Assembly (NCBI GenBank): GCA_030448225.1
Contig: JAUJNJ010000036.1
Coordinates: forward strand, 1 to 49,857
Origin: Phycisphaerae bacterium
GTDB lineage: Bacteria; Planctomycetota; Phycisphaerae; Tepidisphaerales; Tepidisphaeraceae
Direction of reading: 5' to 3'
DNA length: 49,857 nt
Shown here: in pieces, positions 33,542-41,939 of the stretch
Numbering within the stretch: position 1 is the first letter of the stretch
Layout: each line of letters starts with the position of its first letter
The notes under the pieces: generated by a model
What the model was told of the DNA's origin: nothing
What the model saw: only the letters and a program-made list of their open reading frames with translations
Databases searched by the model: none
Translations under genes and position numbers: made by a program

Positions 33542-33891
33542 ATGATCTTGATCGTGGACGACCACATCGACTCCTGCCAGGCGTTGCGTTCAAGCGGGAG
33601 GGCATCGCCGAGTGCGTAGACGACCCGGCCGCCGCCCTGCGTGTGGCCGTGATCGTCTTGGACCAGATGATGCCCGGGTTGAGCGGGACCGACGTGCTGC
33701 GGGCGATCCGGGCGGTCCCCGCCCTCGCCGACATCCCCGCCGTCTTCTACAGCGCGGCGGACGAGGGCCGGGAAGAGGGCCACCGGCTCGGTGCAACGCC
33801 TTAGCTCACCAAGGGCGGGACGACGTGGGACGACCTGCGGCAGCAGATCGTGGCCGTCTACAAGGCCCGTACATCCCTCCCAATGAACTGA
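33542..33891 (+). pseudogene. Stand-alone response regulator, frameshifted and with internal stop
   Basis: ATG 33542 starts MILIVDDHIDSCQALRSSG (acidic pair DD). Another frame continues DDPAAALRVAVIVLDQMMPG then LSGTDVLRAIRAVPALADIP, AVFYSAADEGREEGHRLGAT (phosphoacceptor Asp in VLDQMMPG). An in-frame TAG then stands where YLTKGG expects tyrosine, and the tail LTKGGTTWDDLRQQIVAVYK follows to the TGA 33889-33891. A complete receiver can be reconstructed. The internal stop is a substitution, so at least part of the damage could be real. Confidence 0.55.
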
Positions 33892-34119
33892 CGTGGGGGG
33901 ACCACTTGATAAAACCCGTCAGCGTCGCCACGTTGGATGTGGCCTGGCGAGCTGCGTTCCTAGGGCCGTTAGCTCCTACTCCGCTCGCCGTCCGCCAGCA
34001 GGTGCAAGGAGTACCCGAAACAGGGCCGAGAGGGGACACGACTCCGGAGGCGGGGCGCCAGCCAGCGGGCGGCGGATCGACGAAGTGGCGGCCCTACCCA
34101 ACGGACGGAAGTCGCCCCC

Positions 34120-34300
34120 TTCGGCGTGCGGCGGACGACACGGCACTGGAGTCGCTGCGGCAGAGCGAGCGGGACCTGGCTGACTTCCTCGAGAGCGGCC
34201 CGGTCGCCTTACACTGGGTCGGACCGGACGGCGTCATCCTTCGGGGCAACCAGGCCGAGTTGGCCGGCGGCATTCGTGCCGACACGCCCTTCCGGCTTAA
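34120..34300 (+). pseudogene. PAS-domain fragment of a sensor kinase
   Basis: A frame reads ALESLRQSERDLADFLESGP then VALHWVGPDGVILRGNQAEL, which is the start of a PAS domain as found in planctomycete hybrid kinases. It ends after about 50 residues with no kinase core. Lies right after the broken receiver gene; the two may derive from one lost signalling locus. Confidence 0.5.
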
Positions 34301-34499
34301 TCCGGGCGGACTAGGCGACGTGGGGTGCCTCGCTCGCACTCGGGGGCGCTGGGGCAGGTTTGTCGTTGAGCCGCCGCGGAGGTTCGTCTAATATTGCGAC
34401 CTCCTAGGGGCCCGCCGACCGCGTTTTGTGTTGGCGCTGCGGGGCCGGAGGGGGCGGCCGGACGTCATCTCCACATCTCACTCGGACGGGGAATTGTCA

Positions 34500-37385
34500 A
34501 TGCATCAGTCCACCGCGCCGCGCGTGCGCGAGCAATTTGTTCGCGCGCCCCGAGCCGCCTGCGCCGAGGCGTTGGAAAACCGGCGCCTCCTGTCGGTCTC
34601 GCTCGTGAAGGACGTCAACCAACAGCCGGGCGCATCATACGCGCACCTCGCCGTGTTCGACGGGGGGAACGGGGTCGGCTACTTCGGCCAGGACGACGGG
34701 GTAAAGGGGGTCGAGCTTTGGCGCACCGACGGCACCGCCGCCGGCACGACGCTCGTCAAAGACTTACACGCCGGCCCGGCCGGCTCATTCCCGGTCGGGT
34801 TCGCCAAGCTCAACGGCATCACGTACTTCAGCGCCAACGACGCGGCGGGCTGGGAGCTGTGGCGGACCGACGGCACCGCCGCCGGCACCTTCCGCGTGAA
34901 GGAGACCCGCCCCGGCGCCGCCGGCAACAACGTCATCGGGCTGACGGCGGCGGGGTCGTCGCTCTACTTCTGGGCGGACGACGGCGTGACCGGCCTGGAG
35001 CTGTGGAAGAGCGACGGCACCGCGGCCGGCACGGTGCAGGTGAAGGACATCCGCGCGGGCGCCACCGGCCAGTCGCAAAGCCGCCGCCTGATGGCCGCCG
35101 CCAGCGACGGGTCGCTCTACTTCACCGCGACCGACGGCAGCAACAACGGGCTGTGGCGCTCGAACGGCACCGCGGCCGGCACGGTCTTCGTCGCCGGCAA
35201 CGCGCACGGCGTGGGCGCCGGCGTCATCGCGCTCGTGGCCTCCGGGCCGCGCGTCTACTTCTCCGACGGCATCGGCACCGTCTGGGCGACCGACCCGGCC
35301 GCGCCGGGCAACCCGATCACTTCCGTCCAAGCGATCAACACCGCCGTCAACGAGATGACCGACGCCAACGGCGTGCTGTACTACACGCGCTCCGACGGCC
35401 TGTACCGCGTCAGCCGCAACGTCGACGGCACGTACGTGGTCCGCAAGTACGGCACGACGAGCGGCCCCGTCTTCAGCGAGGCCGGCGAACTCGCCAGCGT
35501 CAACGGCGGCGACCTGTACTTCAGCGCGACCAACCCGACCACCGGCCGGGAGCTGTACTGGCTCCCCAAGTCGTCGATCGTCACCGTGATGTTGAAGGAC
35601 GTCGTGCCCGGCGCCGGCAGCTCGTCGCCGGCGAACATCACGGACGTCGGCGGGCAGGCCTACTTCACGACCGGCAGCGACGCCGGCGGCTACCAGCTCT
35701 GGCGGAGCAACGGGACCTCGGCCGGCACCACCTTCGTCGACACGCTCAACCCCGGCGGCGTCGACAGCCGGCCGGACCAGTTCGCGTCGGTCGGCGTCCG
35801 GCTGTACATGGCGAACGACGACCGCGTGAGCGGCCGCGAGGTGTGGACGAGCGACGGCACGGCCGCCGGCACCGCGGTCCTGCGCGACCTCTACCCCGGC
35901 ACGAACCACGCGCAGCCGTTTATGTACGGCCGCCTCGGCAACCGCGTGCTGTTCAGGCCGGAGAGCGACGGCGGCGTCGCCGGGAGCGAACTGTGGGCGA
36001 CCGACGGCACGGCCGCGGGCACCGTCCTTCTCAGGGACATCCGCCCGGGCAGCGACGGCAGCTTTCCGTTGTACCTTCGCATCGTCGGGAACAAGGCGTA
36101 CTTCAACGCCTACGACCCGGCCGTGGGGGGCGAGCCCTACGTCACCGACGGCACGCCGGGCGGCACGTTCCGCCTGGGCGACCTCAACGCCGGCGCCGCC
36201 GCGTCGGAGCCGTCGGACTTCGCCGCCGTCGGCGGCACGGTCTACTTCGTCGCCGGCGACGCGGCGCGCGGCCGCGAACTCTGGGCCACCGACGGCACGC
36301 CGGGCGGCACACGGCTCGTGAAGGACGTCACCCCCGGAACGGCGAACACGACATTCACCGAGTTCGCCGAGTACGGCGGCGCGCTCTACTTCGTCGCCCG
36401 CAGCGACAACGGGGGATCGGCCACGCTTTGGCGTAGCGACGGCACCGAGGCCGGCACCGTCGTGGTGAAGGCGGTGTCGCCGGCCGGGTCCACCTCCGGC
36501 GGCATCTCATTCCTGGTAAAGGCCGGCGGGCACCTTTACTTCGACGCGTACGGCGCCAGCACCGGCACGGAGCTGTGGCGCAGCGACGGCACCGACGCCG
36601 GCACGGTCCTGCTGAAGGACATGACCCCGTCGTACGGCTCGAGCAGCAACCCGACGCGCCCGCTGGAGTTGAACGGGAAGGTCTATTTCACAGCGAACGA
36701 CACCACCTTCCACTACGACCTCTGGACAACCGACGGCACGACCGAAGGCACGATGCTGCTGAAGGACTTCCGCGGCACGAGCAGCAGCAGCGGCCCGGGC
36801 AACTTCGTCGCCGACCCCGCGGACGGCGGCGTGGTCTACTTCACGGGCGACGACGGCCTGACCGGCAGGGAACTATGGCGCACGGACGGCACCGCGGCCG
36901 GCACGACGCTCGTCCGGGACGTGCGCCGGGCACGACCGGTTCGTCGCCGTCGCGCTGACCGTGATGAACGCCCGCGTCTATTTCTTCGCCGACGACGGCG
37001 TCAACGGCACCGAGCTCTGGTCGAGCGGCGGCAGCGCGGGCGACACGCGCATCGTCAAGGACATCAACCCCGGCCTCGCCCACGCGAACGTCACGCCCAC
37101 GATCCCCGCCGCCGCGAACGGCCGGCTGTACTTCGCGCGTTCACGCCCGAGACGGGCACGGAGCTGTGGAGCACCGACGGCACGACCGCCGGCACCGCGA
37201 TCGTCCGCGACCTCTTCGCCGGCACCTTCGACGGCGCGTTCGGCCGCTTCGTCGCGCTCGACGACGCCTTGCTGTTCGAGGGCAACAACGGCGTCACCGG
37301 CCTGGAGCTGTACAAGGTCTCCACCGCCGCGCGCGGTCCTCGCCTGGGACGGCGGCGGCGACGGCGTCGTGGTCGGACCCGCTGA
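34500..37385 (+). CDS. ELWxxDGT-repeat cell-surface protein with LEPR-xLL-like N-terminus
   Basis: 961 residues before the frame break. The N-terminus MHQSTAPRVREQFVRAPRAA.. then EALENRRLLSV matches the LEPR-xLL leader of large planctomycete surface proteins. The body consists of about 14 repeats of 48-50 residues, each with the core ELWRTDGTAAGTTLVKD followed by a strand pair and a phrase such as YFxADDG. This is the ELWxxDGT repeat, predicted to form a beta-propeller or similar beta-rich rod. Near 36930 an indel shifts the frame; repeats continue in the +1 frame up to about 37320. The product is probably an exported adhesion or matrix protein. The C-terminal part continues in the next entry. 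Confidence 0.85.
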   Translation: MHQSTAPRVREQFVRAPRAACAEALENRRLLSVSLVKDVNQQPGASYAHLAVFDGGNGVGYFGQDDGVKGVELWRTDGTAAGTTLVKDLHAGPAGSFPVGFAKLNGITYFSANDAAGWELWRTDGTAAGTFRVKETRPGAAGNNVIGLTAAGSSLYFWADDGVTGLELWKSDGTAAGTVQVKDIRAGATGQSQSRRLMAAASDGSLYFTATDGSNNGLWRSNGTAAGTVFVAGNAHGVGAGVIALVASGPRVYFSDGIGTVWATDPAAPGNPITSVQAINTAVNEMTDANGVLYYTRSDGLYRVSRNVDGTYVVRKYGTTSGPVFSEAGELASVNGGDLYFSATNPTTGRELYWLPKSSIVTVMLKDVVPGAGSSSPANITDVGGQAYFTTGSDAGGYQLWRSNGTSAGTTFVDTLNPGGVDSRPDQFASVGVRLYMANDDRVSGREVWTSDGTAAGTAVLRDLYPGTNHAQPFMYGRLGNRVLFRPESDGGVAGSELWATDGTAAGTVLLRDIRPGSDGSFPLYLRIVGNKAYFNAYDPAVGGEPYVTDGTPGGTFRLGDLNAGAAASEPSDFAAVGGTVYFVAGDAARGRELWATDGTPGGTRLVKDVTPGTANTTFTEFAEYGGALYFVARSDNGGSATLWRSDGTEAGTVVVKAVSPAGSTSGGISFLVKAGGHLYFDAYGASTGTELWRSDGTDAGTVLLKDMTPSYGSSSNPTRPLELNGKVYFTANDTTFHYDLWTTDGTTEGTMLLKDFRGTSSSSGPGNFVADPADGGVVYFTGDDGLTGRELWRTDGTAAGTTLVRDVRRARPVRRRRADRDERPRLFLRRRRRQRHRALVERRQRGRHAHRQGHQPRPRPRERHAHDPRRRERPAVLRAFTPETGTELWSTDGTTAGTAIVRDLFAGTFDGAFGRFVALDDALLFEGNNGVTGLELYKVSTAARGPRLGRRRRRRRGRTR

Positions 37386-38476
37386 ACTGGTCCGGCGACC
37401 GCGTGCCCGGCGGGAGCGACGACGTGACGATCGGCGCGCGACGGGCCCGGTCGTGCTGAGCGGGGCCACCGCCGTGAACGCCATGACGGTCACCGCAGGC
37501 GGCCACCTGACGCTCTCGGCGGGCGCCGGCCTGAACGTCGGCGAGACGTTCACGAACCACGGCGCCGTCACGCTCGGCCCCGGCGCGCCTTGCTGGACGT
37601 CTCCGGCGGCTACGCCCAAAGTGCCGCCGCCACGCTCACGATCGATCTGGCTGGCCGGCGCGCCCGCCGGGTACGGGCGCTGGCGGTCGGCGGCATGGCC
37701 ACGACCGGCGGCACGATTGCGGCGGAACTGGTCGACGGCTACCTGCCGGCGACGCCCGCGCTGCCGGCCGGCGGGGCCGGCGACAGCTACAAGGTCGTGA
37801 CCGCCTCGGCCGTCAGCGCGCGTTCGCGACCACGTCGGGCCTGGACTACGCCAACGCGGCCGAGACCGGCCGCCTGTTGCAGCTGCGGGTCAACCCGGCC
37901 GACGTGACGCTGCGGGCGTTCCAGTACGCGGCGGGCGACGTGAACATGGACCAGCAGGTCGACCCCGACGACATCAACCTGATCCTCCGCGCCCGCAAGT
38001 ACGACGCCGGGCCGTCGAACGCCACCTGGGCCCAGGGCGACGTCGACAACGACCAGGACGTGGACCCGGACGACATCAACCTGATCCTCCGCGGCCGACG
38101 CTACGACCGCGGCACCTACGGCGAGGTCGCGATCAGCATGTCCGACGCGACCGCGGCCGGCGTCACGTCCGCGAAGTCGTCGCTCGCCGACGCATTCGCC
38201 GGCGTCGCGCAGCCGAAGGTCAAGGCGGACGCGGCCGGTAATTCGAAGGCGTTCCGCGAACCGGGTTCCTTTCAAAGTCCGGGAGGTAAGGTCCTAACAA
38301 CTTGTGAGCACGTGGCGACGGAGGGAGAGAGTTCTCGGTCCGGTGGGGCCGAGCGCAGACCCCTTCGCCCCCGGAGGAACCAGCCGGACAATCCGACGCT
38401 GGCGGCCTTAATTCTCGAAGTTCAGAGAACCTTTATGAACCGGGTACCTTTCGGGGAGCTAACGAAACCAGCATGA
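37386..38476 (+). pseudogene. C-terminal part of the ELWxxDGT protein: autotransporter-like repeats and dockerin-like Ca2+ repeats, frameshifted
   Basis: Recovered from several frames: VVLSGATAVNAMTVTAGGHL and ALLDVSGGYAQSAAATLTID (autotransporter-like beta-helix repeats), then from about 37877 QLRVNPADVTLRAFQYA, GDVNMDQQVDPDDINLILRA and GDVDNDQDVDPDDINLILRG. The last two are dockerin type I calcium-binding repeats (D-N/D-x-D-D-P-D-D pattern) separated by 24 residues. At least four frame changes lie between 36930 and 37880. From about 38250 the frame becomes low quality and overlaps the dispersed repeat, so the real end is probably before the nominal stop at 38476. The gene is one unit with the preceding entry. 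Confidence 0.65.
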
Positions 38477-38640
38477 AACAAGCCGCCAGACCAGTTAACG
38501 AAGAACCCCGAGAGGACGCCTCTCGAGGTTCTGGCGTTTAGGGCAAAGGACGGCAAGGGTTTAGGAGCGGCGGCTGCGGCTCAGCAGCGGGAGAGAACTC
38601 ATGTAGAGCCGGCGGCGGGAGTTGTCGGCGCGTCGTTCGG
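38424..38640. repeat. Dispersed ~210-bp repeat, copy 2, with hairpin
   Basis: Second copy of the element at 18577-18790, sharing the block TTTCGGGGAGCTAACGAAAC, the CCAGTTAACG motif and the hairpin. It lies at the 3' end of the ELWxxDGT gene and before decayed accessory sequence. Confidence 0.65.
38503..38531 (+). terminator. Hairpin in dispersed repeat, probable terminator of the ELWxxDGT gene
   Basis: Inverted repeat of 12 pairs with one C.A mismatch (GAACCCCGAGAG / CTCTCGAGGTTC), loop GACGC. A short ttt follows after a few bases. Its position just after a long surface-protein gene is right for a terminator. The hairpin is conserved with copy 1 at 18655-18681. Confidence 0.5.
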
Positions 38641-38984
38641 GTGGCGAGGGGCGAGAACCTCTCTCTTCTCTGTCCCGCGACCCGAACCAGTTAACAGCGT
38701 CGTACCTTCCGGTGGCCGAGAGGCAAATCTGTTCGTGACGGTTCGGAACACTCCGGCCCAGCGTCGCCGCAATGGCTCGCAGTTCCGCAGCCGTCGGAAC
38801 GCGCCACCGGAGCCGGCGCGTCATCGCCGCGGGGAGGCGAGAGCGTCGACGATCGCCAACGCGTCTTCGAGGTGCGCGCGGCCGGAAGCGGATTGCCCAC
38901 CGCTCCTCCCAAGGTTGGGGAACCGTGCGACATTGTGATGGCGTGACTTGCCGGCGTGCAGGTCGCACGGACAGTCGATACGCG

Positions 38985-39173
38985 TCACCGCCCGCGCGAA
39001 TGCCGGCGCCCAAAGTAGACCTGGTCGGCCGACAGCCGCGAGTCGAGCTGGACGACCTCGTCGACGTGCTGCCCGACCGACCATTCGACGATCGTCTTCA
39101 GCGATTTCATCGGCGGCTCGAGCGACGACGTCAACGCCTCGACGATCTGTTCTTTGCCGACTTCCGCAGGCAT
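38985..39173 (-). CDS. Small hypothetical protein
   Basis: 62 residues (MPAEVGKEQIVEALTSSLEP then PMKSLKTIVEWSVGQHVDEV, VQLDSRLSADQVYFG). Balanced composition, acidic and helical in the first half, unlike the arginine-rich shadow frames around it. No Shine-Dalgarno and no family recognised. It could be a remnant of a larger gene. Confidence 0.35.
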   Translation of the reverse strand: MPAEVGKEQIVEALTSSLEPPMKSLKTIVEWSVGQHVDEVVQLDSRLSADQVYFGRRHSRGR

Positions 39174-39403
39174 GGCGGGACAATACCTCACACGAGGATC
39201 GGGCGGCTCACGGGACGCCGGCGTTACGAGACGGCACGCGCGCACCCCGCACGCCGCGATCCGGCGAGAGGATCGCCCCTCTGCTAGGCCGTGACTTCCG
39301 CTCGCAGTGACCTCGCTCATAGCAAAACCAGCCGCGAGAAGCATCATCGGGCGCGGGGGCGGCGTCGCGCCTCCCGATCGTTATCCGAACGCGGCGTTCG
39401 AGC

Positions 39404-39795
39404 GGGCTGGCGCAGATCACGAAGGCGGCGCTCGACGACAGCATCGAGGCGGAGAAGGCGAAGAACGACTTCCTCGCCGGCGTCCGCGCGATCGTCGAGG
39501 CGATCCGCGGCGGTACGCTCCAGTGCCGCGTCTACGGCCGTGAAGTTCCACGCAATGGCGTACATCACCCACGCCCGGCTCGAAGTCGTCGGGTCAGCCG
39601 CCCTCGTCGGGTCGTCGAACCTCACGGATCCCGGGCCGACGGAGAACATCGTGTTCAACGTCCAGATCACCGGCCGCCCGGCCACCGTGCTAACAATTCG
39701 AACCGACCTCGGACGCCGCAAGGACGTGCCCCGGATCATCCCGAACTGTCGACACGTCCGCGAGAAAACACGTCTACTCCCGCTCGCTGCAATGG
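39404..39795 (+). pseudogene. PLD-like domain fragment of a helicase-type protein
   Basis: Frame 1: GLAQITKAALDDSIEAEKAK, NDFLAGVRAIVEAIRGGTLQ, CRVY. After a shift at about 39535: KFHAMAYITHARLEVVGSAA, LVGSSNLTDPGPTENIVFN, VQITGRPATVL. This is the PLD-like nuclease domain found at the N-terminus of large SNF2/DEAD-type helicases of bacteria. The catalytic HxK motif reads HAM in place of HAK, so the lysine is lost; SSN is kept. The N-terminal start and the whole helicase are missing. A decayed fragment of what was probably a defence- or repair-related gene. Confidence 0.6.
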
Positions 39796-40178
39796 CTCGT
39801 TCGCCGGCTACCAGTAGTCGGTCACGATTGGGAGAGGGCAAGGGCCCGAAGGCCAGAAAAACAGCATGAGCGGTGACGCGTGCCCCTCTGCCCATTTACC
39901 GGCAATGCTCGTCGAAGGTCCGATCGGGTCGTTGGACGCGGCGGTGCCACGCGTTGCACCGTTGCATACTTGCTGCCCGGCACTGGGCGGGGCGCAGCCG
40001 GATGGCGTGCTCGCTGCAACGGCTCGAATCGACGGTAACATATTGAGACCAAGATTAGTCTTTCATGGTCTTCTCATCATTTTTCTGTCGCCGCCACACT
40101 AAGATCTGGTTAGTGGCGGCGTGTGGGGACTTTGGTTTGGTCGCCCCCCTCGGGCCAATCTCGCAGCGGACCAATTGA
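39796..40178. other. Intergenic with hairpin
   Basis: About 380 bases. Contains an AT-richer stretch at 40040-40090 and a 12-pair hairpin at 40089-40121; no gene. Confidence 0.4.
40089..40121. promoter_or_regulatory. Hairpin upstream of prepilin-like gene
   Basis: Inverted repeat CGCCGCCA..CTAA / TTAGTGGCGGCG with a 2-base bulge and a 7-base loop, 58 bases before the ATG at 40179. It could be part of the 5' leader or a factor-independent terminator of upstream transcription. No U-tract follows on either strand. Confidence 0.35.
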
Positions 40179-41093
40179 ATGCTTCGACGGCGACGGCAGT
40201 CACTTTGTACGAGCGACACCGCCGGCTTCACGCTGGTCGAGTTGCTGGTCGTGATCGGGATCATCGGGGTGCTGATCGGGGTGCTACTCCCGGCGCTGTC
40301 GGGGGCGCGGGTCCACGCAAACACCGTGAAGTGCGCGTCCAACCTCCGGCAGATCGGCCTCGGCTGGACGATGTACGCGCAGGCTAACCGCGGTTACGTC
40401 TGCCCGTCGCGCCTCCCGCCCTTGCCTGTCGGGCGGAACTACGACTTCGGCAACGGCCCGCAGTACCGGCCGCGGTGGTACGACATCCTCGGCTCCTACT
40501 CCGGCGTCCACCCCGTCCGCAACCCGAGCCCCACGAGCGACGACAGCGAGCGGATCGAGAACGACGCGTTCCTCTGCCCGGCCGAGCCCGACTGGGACAA
40601 CGCCCGCAACTACCCGTACGGCTACAACTTTCAGTTCCTCGGAAATATGCGGGAACACGCGCGGCGGCGGTTCGTGAACTTTCCGGTCCCGGTGACGCGC
40701 ATCAGCGCGGCGCGCACCGTGATGGCGGCCGACTCGCTCGGCACGGCGGCGGGCAAGCCGAAGTCGATGCGGAGCGCGTATCAGGCCGACGGGGCGCACG
40801 AGGTGGCGGCCGTCGGGAACCACGGCTACACGATCGACCCGCCCCGGCTGACCGAGACCTCCGACTACTCGCTGTCCGGACACCGATCCCCCGCTGATCG
40901 ATCGGCGCCGGCGCCGCGCCACCGGAAAAAGGCGAACTTCGTCTTCTGCGACGCTCACGTGGAACTTCTGAGCCTCCAGGACGTCGGGTACGCCGTCGAA
41001 CCCGACGAGAGCGTGCCGGTCGCCGGGCCCGGCGTGCACAACCGGTTCTTTTCCGGAACAGGCAACGACGACGATCCGCCGGCCGCACAGTGA
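40179..41093 (+). CDS. Prepilin-type (H-X9-DG) secreted protein
   Basis: 304 residues. Class III signal: MLRRRRQSLCTSDTAG then FTLVELLVVIGIIGVLIGVL with the cleavage site G/F and glutamate +5. The conserved N-terminal helix is followed by ALSGARVHANTVKCASNLRQ and IGLGWTMYAQANRGYVCP. The C-terminal motif is KKANFVFCDAHVELLSLQD, the H-DG-like pilin tail with A in place of G. Such proteins are processed by prepilin peptidase and are highly multiplied in planctomycetes, where they may build pseudopili or a surface layer. Intact; a broken relative is at 16698. Followed by a membrane protein gene 66 bases downstream. Confidence 0.88.
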   Translation: MLRRRRQSLCTSDTAGFTLVELLVVIGIIGVLIGVLLPALSGARVHANTVKCASNLRQIGLGWTMYAQANRGYVCPSRLPPLPVGRNYDFGNGPQYRPRWYDILGSYSGVHPVRNPSPTSDDSERIENDAFLCPAEPDWDNARNYPYGYNFQFLGNMREHARRRFVNFPVPVTRISAARTVMAADSLGTAAGKPKSMRSAYQADGAHEVAAVGNHGYTIDPPRLTETSDYSLSGHRSPADRSAPAPRHRKKANFVFCDAHVELLSLQDVGYAVEPDESVPVAGPGVHNRFFSGTGNDDDPPAAQ

Positions 41094-41159
41094 GCAGCAC
41101 CGGCGACGCGCACGCAGTGCCCCGCAGATGTTCCCGCCAGCCGTCAACGGAGAACGACC

Positions 41160-41885
41160 CTGACGACCCGCCCCCACGACGTCCGAAGCGCGGTCCGCGA
41201 CAAGCAGGTTGCCGCTGCCGGCGCGTGGGGCGAGCTAGGGCCCGGGAAGCGGCGTGCGCTGCTCGTCGGCGGGGTGCTGGGGCTCGTCGTCCTGGGCGTC
41301 GTGCTGTGGAAGCTGTTGCCGCTCGGCGGCGCCACGCCGTCGCTCGACGACCCGGTGGCGGTGGCGGAGTTCATCAACAGCGGCGCGTTCAAGGCGCTGC
41401 CGTCGGACGCGCGCCGGCCGTACACGAAGGCGGCGCGCAAGCACCAGAAGGGGATCGAGGAGGCGCGCCGGGCCGGGCGCATCGACGGCCGGACGTATCG
41501 CGCGGCCCACCTCGCGTCGTGGATCGAGCGACGGGTCGACGACATGGAGGAGTACTACGCGCGGCCGGTCGCCAAGCGCCGCGCGGAGCTCGACGAGATG
41601 CTCCTCGACAAGCCGACCCGCCCCGCCGGCGGCACGTCGGCCAAGACCGCCGCGCCGTCGCCGCCCGGGGGGTCGAAGGAGTCGGACACCTCCCTGCTCT
41701 ACGAGGACGAAGCCGACGAGGCGCAGTTCGAAGCGATGAAGGACCGGTTCGAGGACGACTTTCTGGACAACTGGCCGCCGCAGCGCAAGGAGCAGTACAA
41801 GCAGTTCCGCCGCGCTTACACCGAGCGCCGCAAGGAACTCGAGGCGGGCGCGCCGGCGAGCCCGCCGGCACGCGCCGCGGGATAG
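41160..41885 (+). CDS. Membrane-anchored protein of unknown function
   Basis: 241 residues with a CTG start at 41160 (GGAGA six bases upstream), or an internal ATG/GTG such as 41274. A basic N-terminus (KRRALLVGG) precedes a membrane helix (GVLGLVVLGVVLWKLLPLGG). The soluble part is helical and charged: VAVAEFINSGAFKALPSDAR, RRVDDMEEYYARPVAKRRAE, a Pro/Ser linker, then QFEAMKDRFEDDFLDNWPPQ and YKQFRRAYTERRKELEAG. I do not recognise the family. Similar anchored proteins follow prepilin genes in this lineage (compare 16030-16500). Confidence 0.7.
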   Translation: MTTRPHDVRSAVRDKQVAAAGAWGELGPGKRRALLVGGVLGLVVLGVVLWKLLPLGGATPSLDDPVAVAEFINSGAFKALPSDARRPYTKAARKHQKGIEEARRAGRIDGRTYRAAHLASWIERRVDDMEEYYARPVAKRRAELDEMLLDKPTRPAGGTSAKTAAPSPPGGSKESDTSLLYEDEADEAQFEAMKDRFEDDFLDNWPPQRKEQYKQFRRAYTERRKELEAGAPASPPARAAG

Positions 41886-41939
41886 TCCGGTGCGGCGGCG
41901 GCATCTGCATTGGGGGTGGGATCGTGCCCGGCGGAGTTC

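Noticed and set aside
38565..38960. Minus-strand frame containing EQICLSATGRYDAVNW
   Set aside because: Short protein-like pieces occur, but they overlap the dispersed repeat and cannot be joined into one frame with a start.
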